Origin: Pediococcus sp.
GTDB lineage: Bacteria; Bacillota; Bacilli; Lactobacillales; Lactobacillaceae
Direction of reading: 5' to 3'
Assembly: GCA_022712335.1 (NCBI GenBank)
Contig: JALAGR010000164.1
Span: 1 to 5,633 of the forward strand
Length of the DNA: 5,633 nt
Shown: one piece after another, positions 1-5,633 of the stretch
How the letters are laid out: the number at the start of each line of letters is the position of its first letter
How positions within the stretch are numbered: the stretch's first letter is position 1
The notes under the pieces: generated by a model
Told to the model about the DNA's origin: nothing
The model's database searches: none
The model's input: the letters and a program-made list of their open reading frames with translations, nothing else
Program-made: the position numbers and the translations under genes

Positions 1-5
1 CTTTT

Positions 6-23
6 AGAAATCACCTGATTTCT
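6..23. repeat. Short perfect inverted repeat beyond the leuS terminator
   Basis: The arms agaaatca (6-13) and tgatttct (16-23) are perfectly complementary and separated by only two bases (cc). The next bases on the plus strand are ttcc, not a T-run, and a minus-strand reading gives only a short T-poor tail. It is therefore a poor intrinsic terminator in both directions. It could be the end of a larger element, an operator for a gene left of the window, or chance. No reading frame that I can support crosses it. Function unknown. Confidence 0.35.
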
Positions 24-31
24 TCCATTAT

Positions 32-69
32 AAAAGGGTTCAAGACACCAAAATGTGTCCTGAACCCTT
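32..69 (-). terminator. Rho-independent terminator of leuS
   Basis: Read on the minus strand, the arms at 69-55 and 48-34 form a 15-bp stem with one G-U pair, closed by a six-base loop (54-49). A U-run (UUUU, positions 35-32) overlaps the base of the stem and is followed by AUAAU. It lies about 45 bases past the leuS stop codon. The core arms are AAGGGTTCAGGACAC and GTGTCTTGAACCCTT. The plus strand has only an interrupted T-tract after the hairpin (tctatttt), so termination of rightward transcription would be weaker but possible. Confidence 0.88.
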
Positions 70-115
70 CTATTTTAAAATGCAGTATTTCGAAAATCAG
101 TCTATTTAGAATTGA

Positions 116-2533
116 TTATCCAACAACGATATTAACAATCTTGTTTGGAATTACAATTACCTTTCGAACCGTTTTATCTGCTGTCCATTGTTGAATTTTT
201 GAATCAGCTAATGCTAATTTTTCAAGTTCTTCTTTATCAATATCTTTATCCACGGTAATCTTACCACGAACCTTACCATTAACCTGAAGAATAACTTGAA
301 CTGTTTCTTCGACTAATTTACTTTCATCGTAAGTTGGCCATTCAGCGTATGAAATACCACCTTCATGTCCTAACAAGCTCCAAAGCTCTTCAGCCACATG
401 CGGTACGATTGGTGCCAGCATCTTAACTAATCCTTCCATGTATGCTGCTGGAAGCTTTTCAGCCTTATATGCTTCGTTAACAAAGACCATCATTTGTGAA
501 ATGGCTGTGTTAAAGCGCATGTTTTCGTAGTCATCAGATACTTTCTTAACCGTTTGGTTGTAAACCATGTCTAAAGTACCATCATTTTCAGCTACCACAC
601 GGTCACGAAGTTGATTTTCATCATCAATCATCAAACGCCATACACGATCGATCCACTTGCGACTTCCGTTAAGTCCGTCTTCACTCCAAGCTACCGATTC
701 GGTTAAAGGTCCCATGAACATTTCATATAAACGAAGTGTATCTGCACCAAAACGTTCTACAATGTCGTCAGGGTTAACAACGTTACCCTTTGATTTAGAC
801 ATCTTTTCATGGTTGCTACCCAAAATCATTCCTTGGTTAACCAATTTTTGGAATGGTTCTTTAGTTGGTACAACACCGAGATCATATAACACTTTATGCC
901 AGAAACGGGCGTAAAGTAAATGAAGTACAGCATGCTCAGCTCCACCTACGTATAGGTCAACTGGAAGCCATTCTTTGAGCAACTCTTCATCAGCAAATTT
1001 TTCATCGTTCTTAGGATCGATATAACGAAGGAAATACCATGAGCTACCAGCCCATTGTGGCATTGTGTTTGTTTCACGACGACCTTTACGGCCATTTTCA
1101 TCAACCACGTTAACCCAGTCGTCCAAGTTAGCTAATGGACTTTCACCTGTACCTGAAGGACGAATATCGGTTGCTGCTGGTAATCTTAGTGGCAATTCGC
1201 TTTCTGGAACTAATGTTGTTTCGCCATCTTCCCAATGAATAACAGGAATTGGTTCGCCCCAATAGCGTTGACGTGAGAAGACCCAGTCACGAAGACGATA
1301 GTTCACCTTTTTATGGCCTGCTGCATGTTCTTCTAACCAAACAATCATAGTGTCGATTGCAGTTTGTTTATCCATACCATCCAAGAAATCAGAATTAACG
1401 TGTTGTCCATCACCTGAATATGCTTCAGTTTCAAGATCGCCACCTTCAATAACTGGAACAATATCAATCTTAAATTTCTTCGCAAATTCATAGTCCCGTT
1501 GATCATGAGCAGGAACCGCCATGATTGCACCTGTACCGTATGAAGCAAGAACATAGTCACCAATCCAAACAGGAACTTTCTTACCGTTAACTGGGTTAAC
1601 TGCATATGCTCCAGTAAAGACGCCTGTCTTATCTTTATTCAAATCAGTCCGTTCAAGGTCAGACTTAGTTGCAACTGATTTTTTGTATTCTTCAACAGCT
1701 GCTTTGCTTTCTGGTGTAGTGATTTGGTCAACTAATTCATGTTCAGGTGAAATCACCAAGTAAGTTGCTCCGAATAACGTGTCTGGACGAGTTGTAAAGA
1801 CTTCGATTTGTTTTTCGCTATCTTCAACATTAAAGAACACACTGGCACCAACTGAACGACCAATCCAATTTTTTTGCATTTCTTTAATACTATCTGGCCA
1901 ATCGACAAGATCTAAGTCGTCGATTAAGCGGTCAGCGTAGGCTGTAATTTTAAGAATCCATTGTTTCATTGGTTTACGATAAACGGGGAAACCACCACGT
2001 TCTGTCTTACCATCAACAACTTCTTCATTGGCAACAACGGTACCACCCATCAAATCTGGGGCCCAGTTTACAAGGGTTTCTTTTTCATAAGCAAGTCCCT
2101 TTTTGTAAAGTTGTTCAAAAATCCATTGTGTCCACTTGTAGTATGCTGGATCCGTTGTATTAACTTCACGAGACCAATCGTAAGAAAAACCAAGTGATTG
2201 AATTTGACGTTTAAAGTTTTGAACATTTTTAGCTGTGAAATCACGGGGATTATTTCCTGTTTTCATTGCATATTGTTCAGCAGGAAGTCCAAATGCATCC
2301 CATCCCATTGGATGAAGTACTTTAAAGCCTTGCATACGTTTCATTCGTGACATAATATCCGTCGCTGTATATCCTTCAGGATGACCTACGTGAAGTCCTT
2401 GACCTGATGGATATGGGAACATGTCTAAAGCATAGTACTTAGGCTTGTCGGCATCTTCAATTGTCTTAAAAGTTTCATTGTCGCTCCAGAATTGTTGCCA
2501 TTTCTGTTCGATATCTTTATGATTGTAAGCCAT
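116..2533 (-). CDS. leuS: Leucine--tRNA ligase (LeuRS)
   Basis: Cytosolic class Ia synthetase that activates leucine with ATP, attaches it to tRNA-Leu, and edits mischarged tRNA. The 805-residue protein is complete and of normal bacterial length. Visible elements in order: HVGH (48-51, the HIGH signature) after FPYPSG; a zinc-type insertion (about 155-185) whose usual cysteines are absent ([17 protein letters not shown]); the CP1 editing domain (about 225-420) with TTRPDT (247-252) and AVPAHDQRD (339-347), where Asp347 matches the conserved editing aspartate; YWGEPIP (424-430); KMSKS (577-581); an anticodon-binding helical domain (about 650-735); and a C-terminal domain with VNGKVRGK (751-758). 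I chose the ATG at 2531-2533 because GGAGG lies 5 bases upstream. An in-frame ATG four codons earlier overlaps that ribosome binding site. The gene is a single-gene unit controlled by its own T-box leader. Confidence 0.98.
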   Translation of the reverse strand: MAYNHKDIEQKWQQFWSDNETFKTIEDADKPKYYALDMFPYPSGQGLHVGHPEGYTATDIMSRMKRMQGFKVLHPMGWDAFGLPAEQYAMKTGNNPRDFTAKNVQNFKRQIQSLGFSYDWSREVNTTDPAYYKWTQWIFEQLYKKGLAYEKETLVNWAPDLMGGTVVANEEVVDGKTERGGFPVYRKPMKQWILKITAYADRLIDDLDLVDWPDSIKEMQKNWIGRSVGASVFFNVEDSEKQIEVFTTRPDTLFGATYLVISPEHELVDQITTPESKAAVEEYKKSVATKSDLERTDLNKDKTGVFTGAYAVNPVNGKKVPVWIGDYVLASYGTGAIMAVPAHDQRDYEFAKKFKIDIVPVIEGGDLETEAYSGDGQHVNSDFLDGMDKQTAIDTMIVWLEEHAAGHKKVNYRLRDWVFSRQRYWGEPIPVIHWEDGETTLVPESELPLRLPAATDIRPSGTGESPLANLDDWVNVVDENGRKGRRETNTMPQWAGSSWYFLRYIDPKNDEKFADEELLKEWLPVDLYVGGAEHAVLHLLYARFWHKVLYDLGVVPTKEPFQKLVNQGMILGSNHEKMSKSKGNVVNPDDIVERFGADTLRLYEMFMGPLTESVAWSEDGLNGSRKWIDRVWRLMIDDENQLRDRVVAENDGTLDMVYNQTVKKVSDDYENMRFNTAISQMMVFVNEAYKAEKLPAAYMEGLVKMLAPIVPHVAEELWSLLGHEGGISYAEWPTYDESKLVEETVQVILQVNGKVRGKITVDKDIDKEELEKLALADSKIQQWTADKTVRKVIVIPNKIVNIVVG

Positions 2534-2538
2534 AGTTT

Positions 2539-2543
2539 CCTCC
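2539..2543 (-). promoter_or_regulatory. leuS ribosome binding site that decides the start
   Basis: On the minus strand GGAGG is followed by AAACT and then ATG, a normal spacing. The upstream in-frame ATG (2543-2545) shares its G with this site and has no ribosome binding site of its own, so it is very unlikely to be used. The site lies about 20 bases past the leader terminator, so it is reached only by read-through transcripts. Confidence 0.9.
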
Positions 2544-2562
2544 ATTATCTATAATTGTCGAT

Positions 2563-2599
2563 AAAAAAAGCCTAAGAATTCTAAAAAAGAATCCTTAGG
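2563..2599 (-). terminator. Conditional terminator of the leuS T-box leader
   Basis: On the minus strand the arms CCTAAGGATTCT (2599-2588) and AGAATTCTTAGG (2582-2571) form a 12-bp stem with one G-U pair and a five-T loop. C and then seven T residues follow (2569-2563). It lies directly upstream of the leuS ribosome binding site and is the default off structure of the riboswitch. Confidence 0.93.
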
Positions 2600-2624
2600 A
2601 CGAAAAGTTCCGCGGTACCACCTA
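2596..2624 (-). promoter_or_regulatory. T-box antiterminator element
   Basis: UAGG (2624-2621) can pair with CCUA (2599-2596). This brackets the UGGU bulge and the ACCGCGG segment in the usual T-box antiterminator form. The CCUA strand is also the first four bases of the terminator stem, so the two structures exclude each other. When uncharged tRNA-Leu holds the bulge open, the antiterminator forms and leuS is transcribed. This is the known T-box mechanism applied to the pairings seen here. Confidence 0.85.
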
Positions 2625-2807
2625 TGTTTTGCAAAATGCACACTTGATTACCTTAACGCGGAAAACGACAACCCCTACTTGATTCAAGATTGTTTATTTG
2701 AAAGACGAGTTCGTTGAGTGCTATTCCGAATTTCCACTAACCATTCGGTCTCTTAAAATACCAACTTCAACTACTACTTCTTTTATCGACAATATTTAGT
2801 TAGGTTT

Positions 2808-2836
2808 ATCATACCAATCTCCACGCTGTATTACAA
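2808..2836 (-). promoter_or_regulatory. Probable leuS promoter (sigma-A type)
   Basis: On the minus strand TTGTAA (2836-2831) and TATGAT (2813-2808) are separated by 17 bases. A TGG just before the -10 box gives an extended -10 element. Transcription would start near 2801, about 18 bases before the base of stem I. This fits the expected geometry of a T-box leader, which supports the call. It lies back to back with the start region of the PAP2 gene. Confidence 0.75.
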
Positions 2837-2841
2837 CTCAA

Positions 2842-2847
2842 TATGCT
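2842..2847 (+). promoter_or_regulatory. Possible -10 box for the PAP2-mnmM unit
   Basis: TATGCT followed by AAAAT lies 32 bases upstream of the PAP2 start codon and matches a -10 element. No convincing -35 box is seen about 17 bases upstream (around 2819-2824, ctccac). The assignment rests on the -10 match and the position in a divergent intergenic region. If real, its -35 zone would overlap the spacer of the leuS promoter. Confidence 0.4.
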
Positions 2848-2865
2848 AAAATTAATAACGAAGTT

Positions 2866-2872
2866 AAAGGAG
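2866..2872 (+). promoter_or_regulatory. Ribosome binding site of the PAP2 gene
   Basis: AAAGGAG is followed by six bases (aaccgt) and the ATG at 2879. This site excludes the upstream in-frame ATG at 2843, which lacks a ribosome binding site and lies within the probable promoter. Confidence 0.9.
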
Positions 2873-2878
2873 AACCGT

Positions 2879-3514
2879 ATGCAAAAGAAAAAGTTTATTC
2901 GTACATTCGTCAATATTATCCCGACCCTATTATTTGTTTTAGTTGTGAGTTTAGTCATTTTTAAAAGAGATTGGGTCCAGTCTTATGACAGCACCATCAG
3001 TGGCTTTGTTCAATCTTTTAGAACACCGCTACTCAATCACTGGATTAGTTTATATACTCAAATCGGAAATACCGTTCCTTACATTATTATTAGTTTGATT
3101 GTATGTTTAATCTTGGTTTGGAAGAATTACAAAAAAGAGGCTTTGTTGCTAGTTTGCAATATCATTCTGGGCAACGGGATTAATCATTTAATTAAACAGG
3201 CCGTTCAGCGTCACCGTCCAGAACTTCGCTTAATAAAGATTGACGGTTATAGCTTTCCTAGTGGACATTCAGTTGCAGCGATGATTTTATTTGGAAGCCT
3301 CATTTGCATCACATTTCGACTTTTTAAAAATCAGTTGAGTCGTTATCTACTATCACTGGTCTATTTAATTTTGATGCTGTGCCTTGGATTATCACGAATT
3401 TATCTTAATGTTCACTTTCCAACCGATGTTACGGCTGGATTCCTGTTAGGTTTAATTGTGATTCAAGTTACATCTCATTTCTTTTATGGAAGGAATTCTA
3501 AAAATGCTCGATAA
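2879..3514 (+). CDS. PAP2-family membrane phosphatase
   Basis: Integral membrane phosphatase of the PAP2 (type 2 phosphatidic acid phosphatase) family, which dephosphorylates lipid phosphates or pyrophosphates such as phosphatidylglycerophosphate or undecaprenyl pyrophosphate. The 211-residue protein has the full three-part signature: K-x6-RP (Lys106 to Arg113-Pro114), PSGH (127-130) and SR-x5-H-x3-D (Ser172-Arg173, His179, Asp183). By family knowledge His179 is the nucleophile and His130 the acid. About six hydrophobic segments are visible (near 11-28, 66-81, 86-103, 130-148, 155-171 and 183-202), with a basic N-terminus (MQKKK). Length is normal for the small bacterial members. It resembles YodM/PgpB-type proteins, but the substrate cannot be read from the sequence. 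The 3' end overlaps the next gene by 11 bases, suggesting co-transcription and coupled translation. Confidence 0.93.
   Translation: MQKKKFIRTFVNIIPTLLFVLVVSLVIFKRDWVQSYDSTISGFVQSFRTPLLNHWISLYTQIGNTVPYIIISLIVCLILVWKNYKKEALLLVCNIILGNGINHLIKQAVQRHRPELRLIKIDGYSFPSGHSVAAMILFGSLICITFRLFKNQLSRYLLSLVYLILMLCLGLSRIYLNVHFPTDVTAGFLLGLIVIQVTSHFFYGRNSKNAR
3488..3494 (+). promoter_or_regulatory. Ribosome binding site of the methyltransferase gene, inside the PAP2 gene
   Basis: GGAAGGA lies within the last codons of the PAP2 gene, about 10 bases before the ATG at 3504. An in-frame ATG at 3486 has no upstream ribosome binding site and overlaps this one, and an in-frame ATG at 3519 also lacks a site. The 3504 start is therefore preferred. 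Confidence 0.75.
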
Positions 3515-4067
3515 TGCTATGCAATACAGCCATCGACTACTCTCCGAAGTTGTCCAACCAGGAGATTGCGTAGTCGATGCCACAATGGGAAATGGTCACG
3601 ATACTTTATTTTTAAGTGACCTTGTTCAAAGTTCTGGTAAAGTTTTTAGCTTTGACGTTCAAAGTCAGGCGTTAGAACAGACACGTACTCTATTTGAAAA
3701 AAATCAGCACTCACTCGATAATGTGGAATTGATTCATGCTAGTCATGATCAAATTCAAAAATATGTCTCGCAAACCATTACTGGTGCCGTCTTTAACCTG
3801 GGATATTTGCCCGGTGGTGATAAGACAATTATTACCCATTCCGAATCTACCATCGCGGCCGTTCAACAATGTTTAGCACAATCTCAAATTGGTGGCCGCA
3901 CTATTTTAGTTTGTTATTACGGTCATCCTGGTGGTAAGGAAGAATTGGAACAACTACTTTCTTTCGTTACCGATTTGGATCAACACGAATTTTCATGTTT
4001 ACGATATGAATTCATCAATCAGATTAATAACCCGCCCATTCTACTTTGTATTGAGCGTAAAAAATAA
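3504..4067 (+). CDS. mnmM: tRNA mnm5(s2)U34 methyltransferase, MnmM/YtqB family
   Basis: Class I S-adenosylmethionine-dependent methyltransferase of the family once labelled 'putative rRNA methylase' (YtqB). Bacillus and Staphylococcus members are now known as MnmM, which methylates the 5-aminomethyl group of nm5s2U34 to mnm5s2U34 in tRNAs reading two-codon boxes (Lys, Glu, Gln). The 187-residue cytosolic protein shows motif I DATMGNGHDT (25-34, SAM binding), an acidic residue after strand 2 (FSFDVQ, Asp51, likely ribose contact), NLGYLPGGDK (98-107, active-site region), YYGHPGG (138-144) and NNPPILLCIER near the end. Length matches the family, which is essentially the methyltransferase fold alone. 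Translation starts inside the PAP2 gene, and a hairpin terminator begins at the stop codon. Family assignment is strong; the exact tRNA substrates are taken from homologues. Confidence 0.92.
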   Translation: MLDNAMQYSHRLLSEVVQPGDCVVDATMGNGHDTLFLSDLVQSSGKVFSFDVQSQALEQTRTLFEKNQHSLDNVELIHASHDQIQKYVSQTITGAVFNLGYLPGGDKTIITHSESTIAAVQQCLAQSQIGGRTILVCYYGHPGGKEELEQLLSFVTDLDQHEFSCLRYEFINQINNPPILLCIERKK

Positions 4068-4110
4068 TGGATTTAGAAATTTAGCTGTTAAGCTATTTTA
4101 TAAATCCATT
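4066..4110. terminator. Bidirectional terminator between convergent mnmM and MFS genes
   Basis: A perfect 10-bp outer stem, aatggattta (4066-4075) with taaatccatt (4101-4110), encloses an inner stem tagct/agcta with a gtta loop. On the plus strand six T residues follow (4109-4114). On the minus strand the hairpin is followed by A and then six T residues (complement of 4064-4059). The outer stem begins within the mnmM TAA, and the MFS stop codon (4113-4115) lies two bases past the other side. One hairpin can end both transcripts. Confidence 0.9.
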
Positions 4111-4112
4111 TT

Positions 4113-5579
4113 TTAATTATTTGTTTTTTTACGTCGATCGAAGGCATTAATAATTAATGCTACAACGATCAGGATGAAACAACCAATATAAATATTGTGT
4201 AGTGCTTGATACAACACATTTCTAAGTGCTGGAAGCAATGCTTCCGGGAGCGTCTTTGCTGTTTGAGGATTGATAACCTTGTTCATCATATCCATGTTAA
4301 GTCGAGGATTTTCTTTAACGCCAGCATTCATCGTTCCATTCATAATAATTCCAAAAACGGACATCATAATGGTTTGTCCCAATGTTTTTGCTAATGTATT
4401 AAAGGAAGTTGCCACTCCAATTCGATCTCTCGTTACTAATTGTTGTGAAATAACTAGTGTTGAAGTAATCGTAATCCCAAAACCAATCCCTAACACAGCG
4501 GCAATGAAGAAGAAGGCAATAAATGGTGTTGATGCTGGAACTAACGCTAACATCAAACTTCCGACCGCCAAAATTGATAAACTAATCGTCAAAATTTGAT
4601 TAGACTTTAATTTTACAATCATCCGCCCTGCGAGGAATGAACCCATAATCCATAAAATTGAACTTGGTGTTACCGCAAATCCAGCTAGTGAAGCCGGCAC
4701 ACCCAAGATTCCCTGCGTCCAACTTGGCAAATAAACTTCAAATCCAATTAGTAATCCAGAAACTAACATCGTAGCGACGTTTTGAATTACAAACGTGCGA
4801 TTATTAAACAAATCTAAGAAGATGATTGGATCCTCTGCCCGCTTTTCTTGACGAATAAATAATCCCGTTCCAACAATGAAGATTACAAATGAAGTTAACA
4901 ATGTCACTAATGAGAAGGAACTTTCTCCCATTAATTGGAAGCCATACATTAATCCAAGCAGTGCCACCATTAACCAGAAACTTCCAAGATAATCAATTTT
5001 CTTACTATGAACACTGACTTCTTCTTTAAGAAAGAATTGAATCAAAAAGATTGTAATAATTCCAATTGGTAAATTAATGAAGAAAATCCAATGCCAACTT
5101 AAATTATCAACAATAAACCCACCTAATAGTGGCGCAATAATTGATGCAATTCCCCAAGCCGAACCGTTTAGTCCCATAACCTTAGCACGCTTTTCAATTG
5201 GATAAATATCAGCAATAATTGTATTGGAAACCGGCATGATCGAGCCCGCACCAATTCCTTGTAGAGCTCGCCATAAAATTAAGAATCCCATTGAATGTGC
5301 CATTCCACTTAACATCGATCCAATTAAGAAAATGATGATTCCAAAAATAAACACACGTTTTCTTCCAAAAATGTCGGATAATTTTCCATAAATTGGGGTA
5401 CAAATTGCGTTAGTTAATAGGAAAATTGAGATAACCCAATTCATCAAATTAACTCCATGTAAATCCCCTACGATTGTCGGCATCGCTGTTGAAACGATGG
5501 TTCCCTCAATGGCCGACATGAACGTCGCAACAAAAATAGCGATTGTTACGATTACAACATTTGTTTGTTTTTTCTCCAT
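4113..5579 (-). CDS. MFS multidrug exporter, DHA2 (14-helix EmrB/QacA/LmrB-type)
   Basis: Proton-driven efflux protein of the cell membrane. The 488-residue length and about 14 hydrophobic segments (first near 9-28, last near 462-480) place it in the DHA2 drug:H+ antiporter family. Visible motifs: a D1-like IEGTIVSTAMPTI (24-36) in helix 1; motif A GKLSDIFGRKR (65-75); motif B LWRALQGIGAG (102-112) with Arg104, linked to proton coupling; a motif C-like GIASIIAPLLGG (143-154); and WHWIFFINLPIG (162-173), typical of the family. A long loop (about 415-455) before the last helix is also common in this group. Substrates cannot be predicted; drugs, dyes, peptides or metabolites are all possible. 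The ATG at 5577-5579 has GAGAGGT upstream. The gene is complete, is not in an operon with its window neighbours, and shows no visible regulator gene inside the window. Confidence 0.93.
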   Translation of the reverse strand: MEKKQTNVVIVTIAIFVATFMSAIEGTIVSTAMPTIVGDLHGVNLMNWVISIFLLTNAICTPIYGKLSDIFGRKRVFIFGIIIFLIGSMLSGMAHSMGFLILWRALQGIGAGSIMPVSNTIIADIYPIEKRAKVMGLNGSAWGIASIIAPLLGGFIVDNLSWHWIFFINLPIGIITIFLIQFFLKEEVSVHSKKIDYLGSFWLMVALLGLMYGFQLMGESSFSLVTLLTSFVIFIVGTGLFIRQEKRAEDPIIFLDLFNNRTFVIQNVATMLVSGLLIGFEVYLPSWTQGILGVPASLAGFAVTPSSILWIMGSFLAGRMIVKLKSNQILTISLSILAVGSLMLALVPASTPFIAFFFIAAVLGIGFGITITSTLVISQQLVTRDRIGVATSFNTLAKTLGQTIMMSVFGIIMNGTMNAGVKENPRLNMDMMNKVINPQTAKTLPEALLPALRNVLYQALHNIYIGCFILIVVALIINAFDRRKKTNN

Positions 5580-5585
5580 TTATTA

Positions 5586-5590
5586 CCTCT
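5586..5590 (-). promoter_or_regulatory. Ribosome binding site of the MFS gene
   Basis: On the minus strand AGAGG (5590-5586) is followed by TAATAA and the ATG at 5579. Spacing is normal, although the site is a weaker match than those of leuS or the PAP2 gene. Confidence 0.7.
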
Positions 5591-5598
5591 CAACCAAC

Positions 5599-5604
5599 AT
5601 AATA
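5599..5604 (-). promoter_or_regulatory. Possible -10 box of the MFS gene
   Basis: TATTAT on the minus strand lies about 20 bases upstream of the MFS start codon. The region 17 bases further upstream (GTCCGA, 5627-5622) is a poor -35 match, and TTGATG (5632-5627) is too far away at 22 bases. If this promoter is real it may need an activator or be inherently weak. The window edge prevents a fuller reading. Confidence 0.35.
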
Positions 5605-5613
5605 GCCGTGCTA
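5603..5613. repeat. Short dyad overlapping the possible MFS promoter
   Basis: TAGC (5603-5606) and GCTA (5610-5613) are complementary around CGT and abut the possible -10 box. GATGT also occurs twice in direct orientation on the minus strand just upstream (5630-5626 and 5618-5614). This could be part of an operator for a local repressor, as is common for drug exporters, but it is short enough to be chance. Confidence 0.2.
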
Positions 5614-5633
5614 ACATCCAGTCGGACATCAAC

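Larger units (their letters stand above)
2563..2790 (-). promoter_or_regulatory. Leucine-responsive T-box riboswitch leader of leuS
   Basis: This untranslated leader senses uncharged tRNA-Leu and controls whether RNA polymerase continues into leuS. On the minus strand, stem I starts with AAAGA (2783-2779) pairing with UCUUU (2705-2701). An overlapping AGUAGUA (2778-2772) and an AAGAGA bulge region (2754-2749) follow. The distal helix CCGAAU (2748-2743) pairs with AUUCGG (2731-2726) around the loop GGUUAGUGGAA, close to the usual GGUUGGUG-type loop. The best specifier is CUC (2718-2716), a leucine codon; a second CUC sits at 2709-2707. A stem II-like element ACAAUC/GGUUGU spans roughly 2693-2668. 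The T-box sequence AGGTGGTACCGCGG (2623-2610) carries the UGGU that pairs with the tRNA ACCA end. Identification is firm; exact pairing in the specifier region is inferred by eye. Confidence 0.96.

Noticed and set aside
657..914. Plus-strand open frame opposite leuS
   Set aside because: Antisense shadow of conserved leuS sequence, with no ribosome binding site and no recognisable protein.
1961..2197. Plus-strand open frames opposite the leuS 5' part
   Set aside because: Antisense shadows of the conserved catalytic region and insertion of LeuRS; composition is not protein-like.
2534..2545. Alternative leuS start four codons upstream (ATG at 2543-2545)
   Set aside because: This ATG overlaps the GGAGG ribosome binding site and has none of its own; the [12 protein letters not shown] start fits the family.
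2620..2645. TTTTGCAAAA palindrome in the leader (complement of 2635-2626) as an operator
   Set aside because: It lies in the transcribed T-box leader just before the T-box sequence, and is better explained as a small RNA hairpin or linker than as a DNA operator.
2843..2878. Longer PAP2 protein starting at 2843
   Set aside because: That ATG overlaps the probable -10 box and has no ribosome binding site, while 2879 has AAAGGAG at ideal spacing.
3486..3503. Longer methyltransferase starting at 3486
   Set aside because: No ribosome binding site precedes it and the likely site lies after it; the extra six residues add nothing recognisable.
3931..4116. Plus-strand open frame across the end of mnmM
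   Set aside because: Out-of-frame shadow that runs through the terminator hairpin.
4270..4599. 109-codon plus-strand open frame opposite the MFS gene
   Set aside because: Lies wholly inside a clear transporter gene on the other strand. The antisense of membrane-protein codons often stays open, and no ribosome binding site is evident.
1..5633. CRISPR array, insertion sequence, tRNA gene, phage or defence genes
   Set aside because: No regularly spaced direct repeats, transposase, terminal inverted repeats, tRNA-like cloverleaf or defence-type domains were seen; the four genes are common chromosomal families.

Overview
The window looks like chromosomal DNA of a low-GC Gram-positive bacterium, most likely a member of the Lactobacillaceae. 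Evidence is the AT-rich sequence, strong AGGAGG-type ribosome binding sites, a T-box leader on an aminoacyl-tRNA synthetase gene, and a bacterial-type LeuRS starting [12 protein letters not shown] without the zinc-binding cysteines. Genus and species cannot be fixed from sequence reading alone.

Layout, left to right. (1) Positions 1-115 are non-coding: a short dyad (6-23) and a strong hairpin terminator (32-69) ending leuS. (2) leuS lies on the minus strand (116-2533, 805 aa, complete). (3) A leucine T-box riboswitch leader follows (about 2563-2790, minus), with stem I, a CUC specifier candidate, the T-box sequence, an antiterminator and a terminator hairpin. Its promoter is at 2808-2836. (4) Diverging on the plus strand is a two-gene unit. 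The first gene is a PAP2-family membrane lipid phosphatase (2879-3514). It overlaps by 11 bases an MnmM/YtqB-type tRNA wobble-uridine methyltransferase (3504-4067). (5) One hairpin (4066-4110) fills the space between two convergent stop codons and can terminate in both directions. (6) On the minus strand is a 14-helix DHA2 (EmrB/QacA/LmrB-type) MFS drug exporter (4113-5579), with part of its promoter region reaching the right edge.

How the genes relate. LeuRS charges tRNA-Leu, and the T-box adjusts its expression to uncharged tRNA-Leu. The methyltransferase finishes the mnm5s2U34 modification on tRNAs for Lys, Glu and Gln, so it shares a translation theme with leuS. The PAP2 enzyme probably dephosphorylates a lipid pyrophosphate or phosphate at the membrane, and the MFS protein probably exports drugs or other small molecules. 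I see no evidence that the four genes form a dedicated system. This is ordinary core genome with well-formed regulatory RNA, and I found no candidate for a novel biological system.
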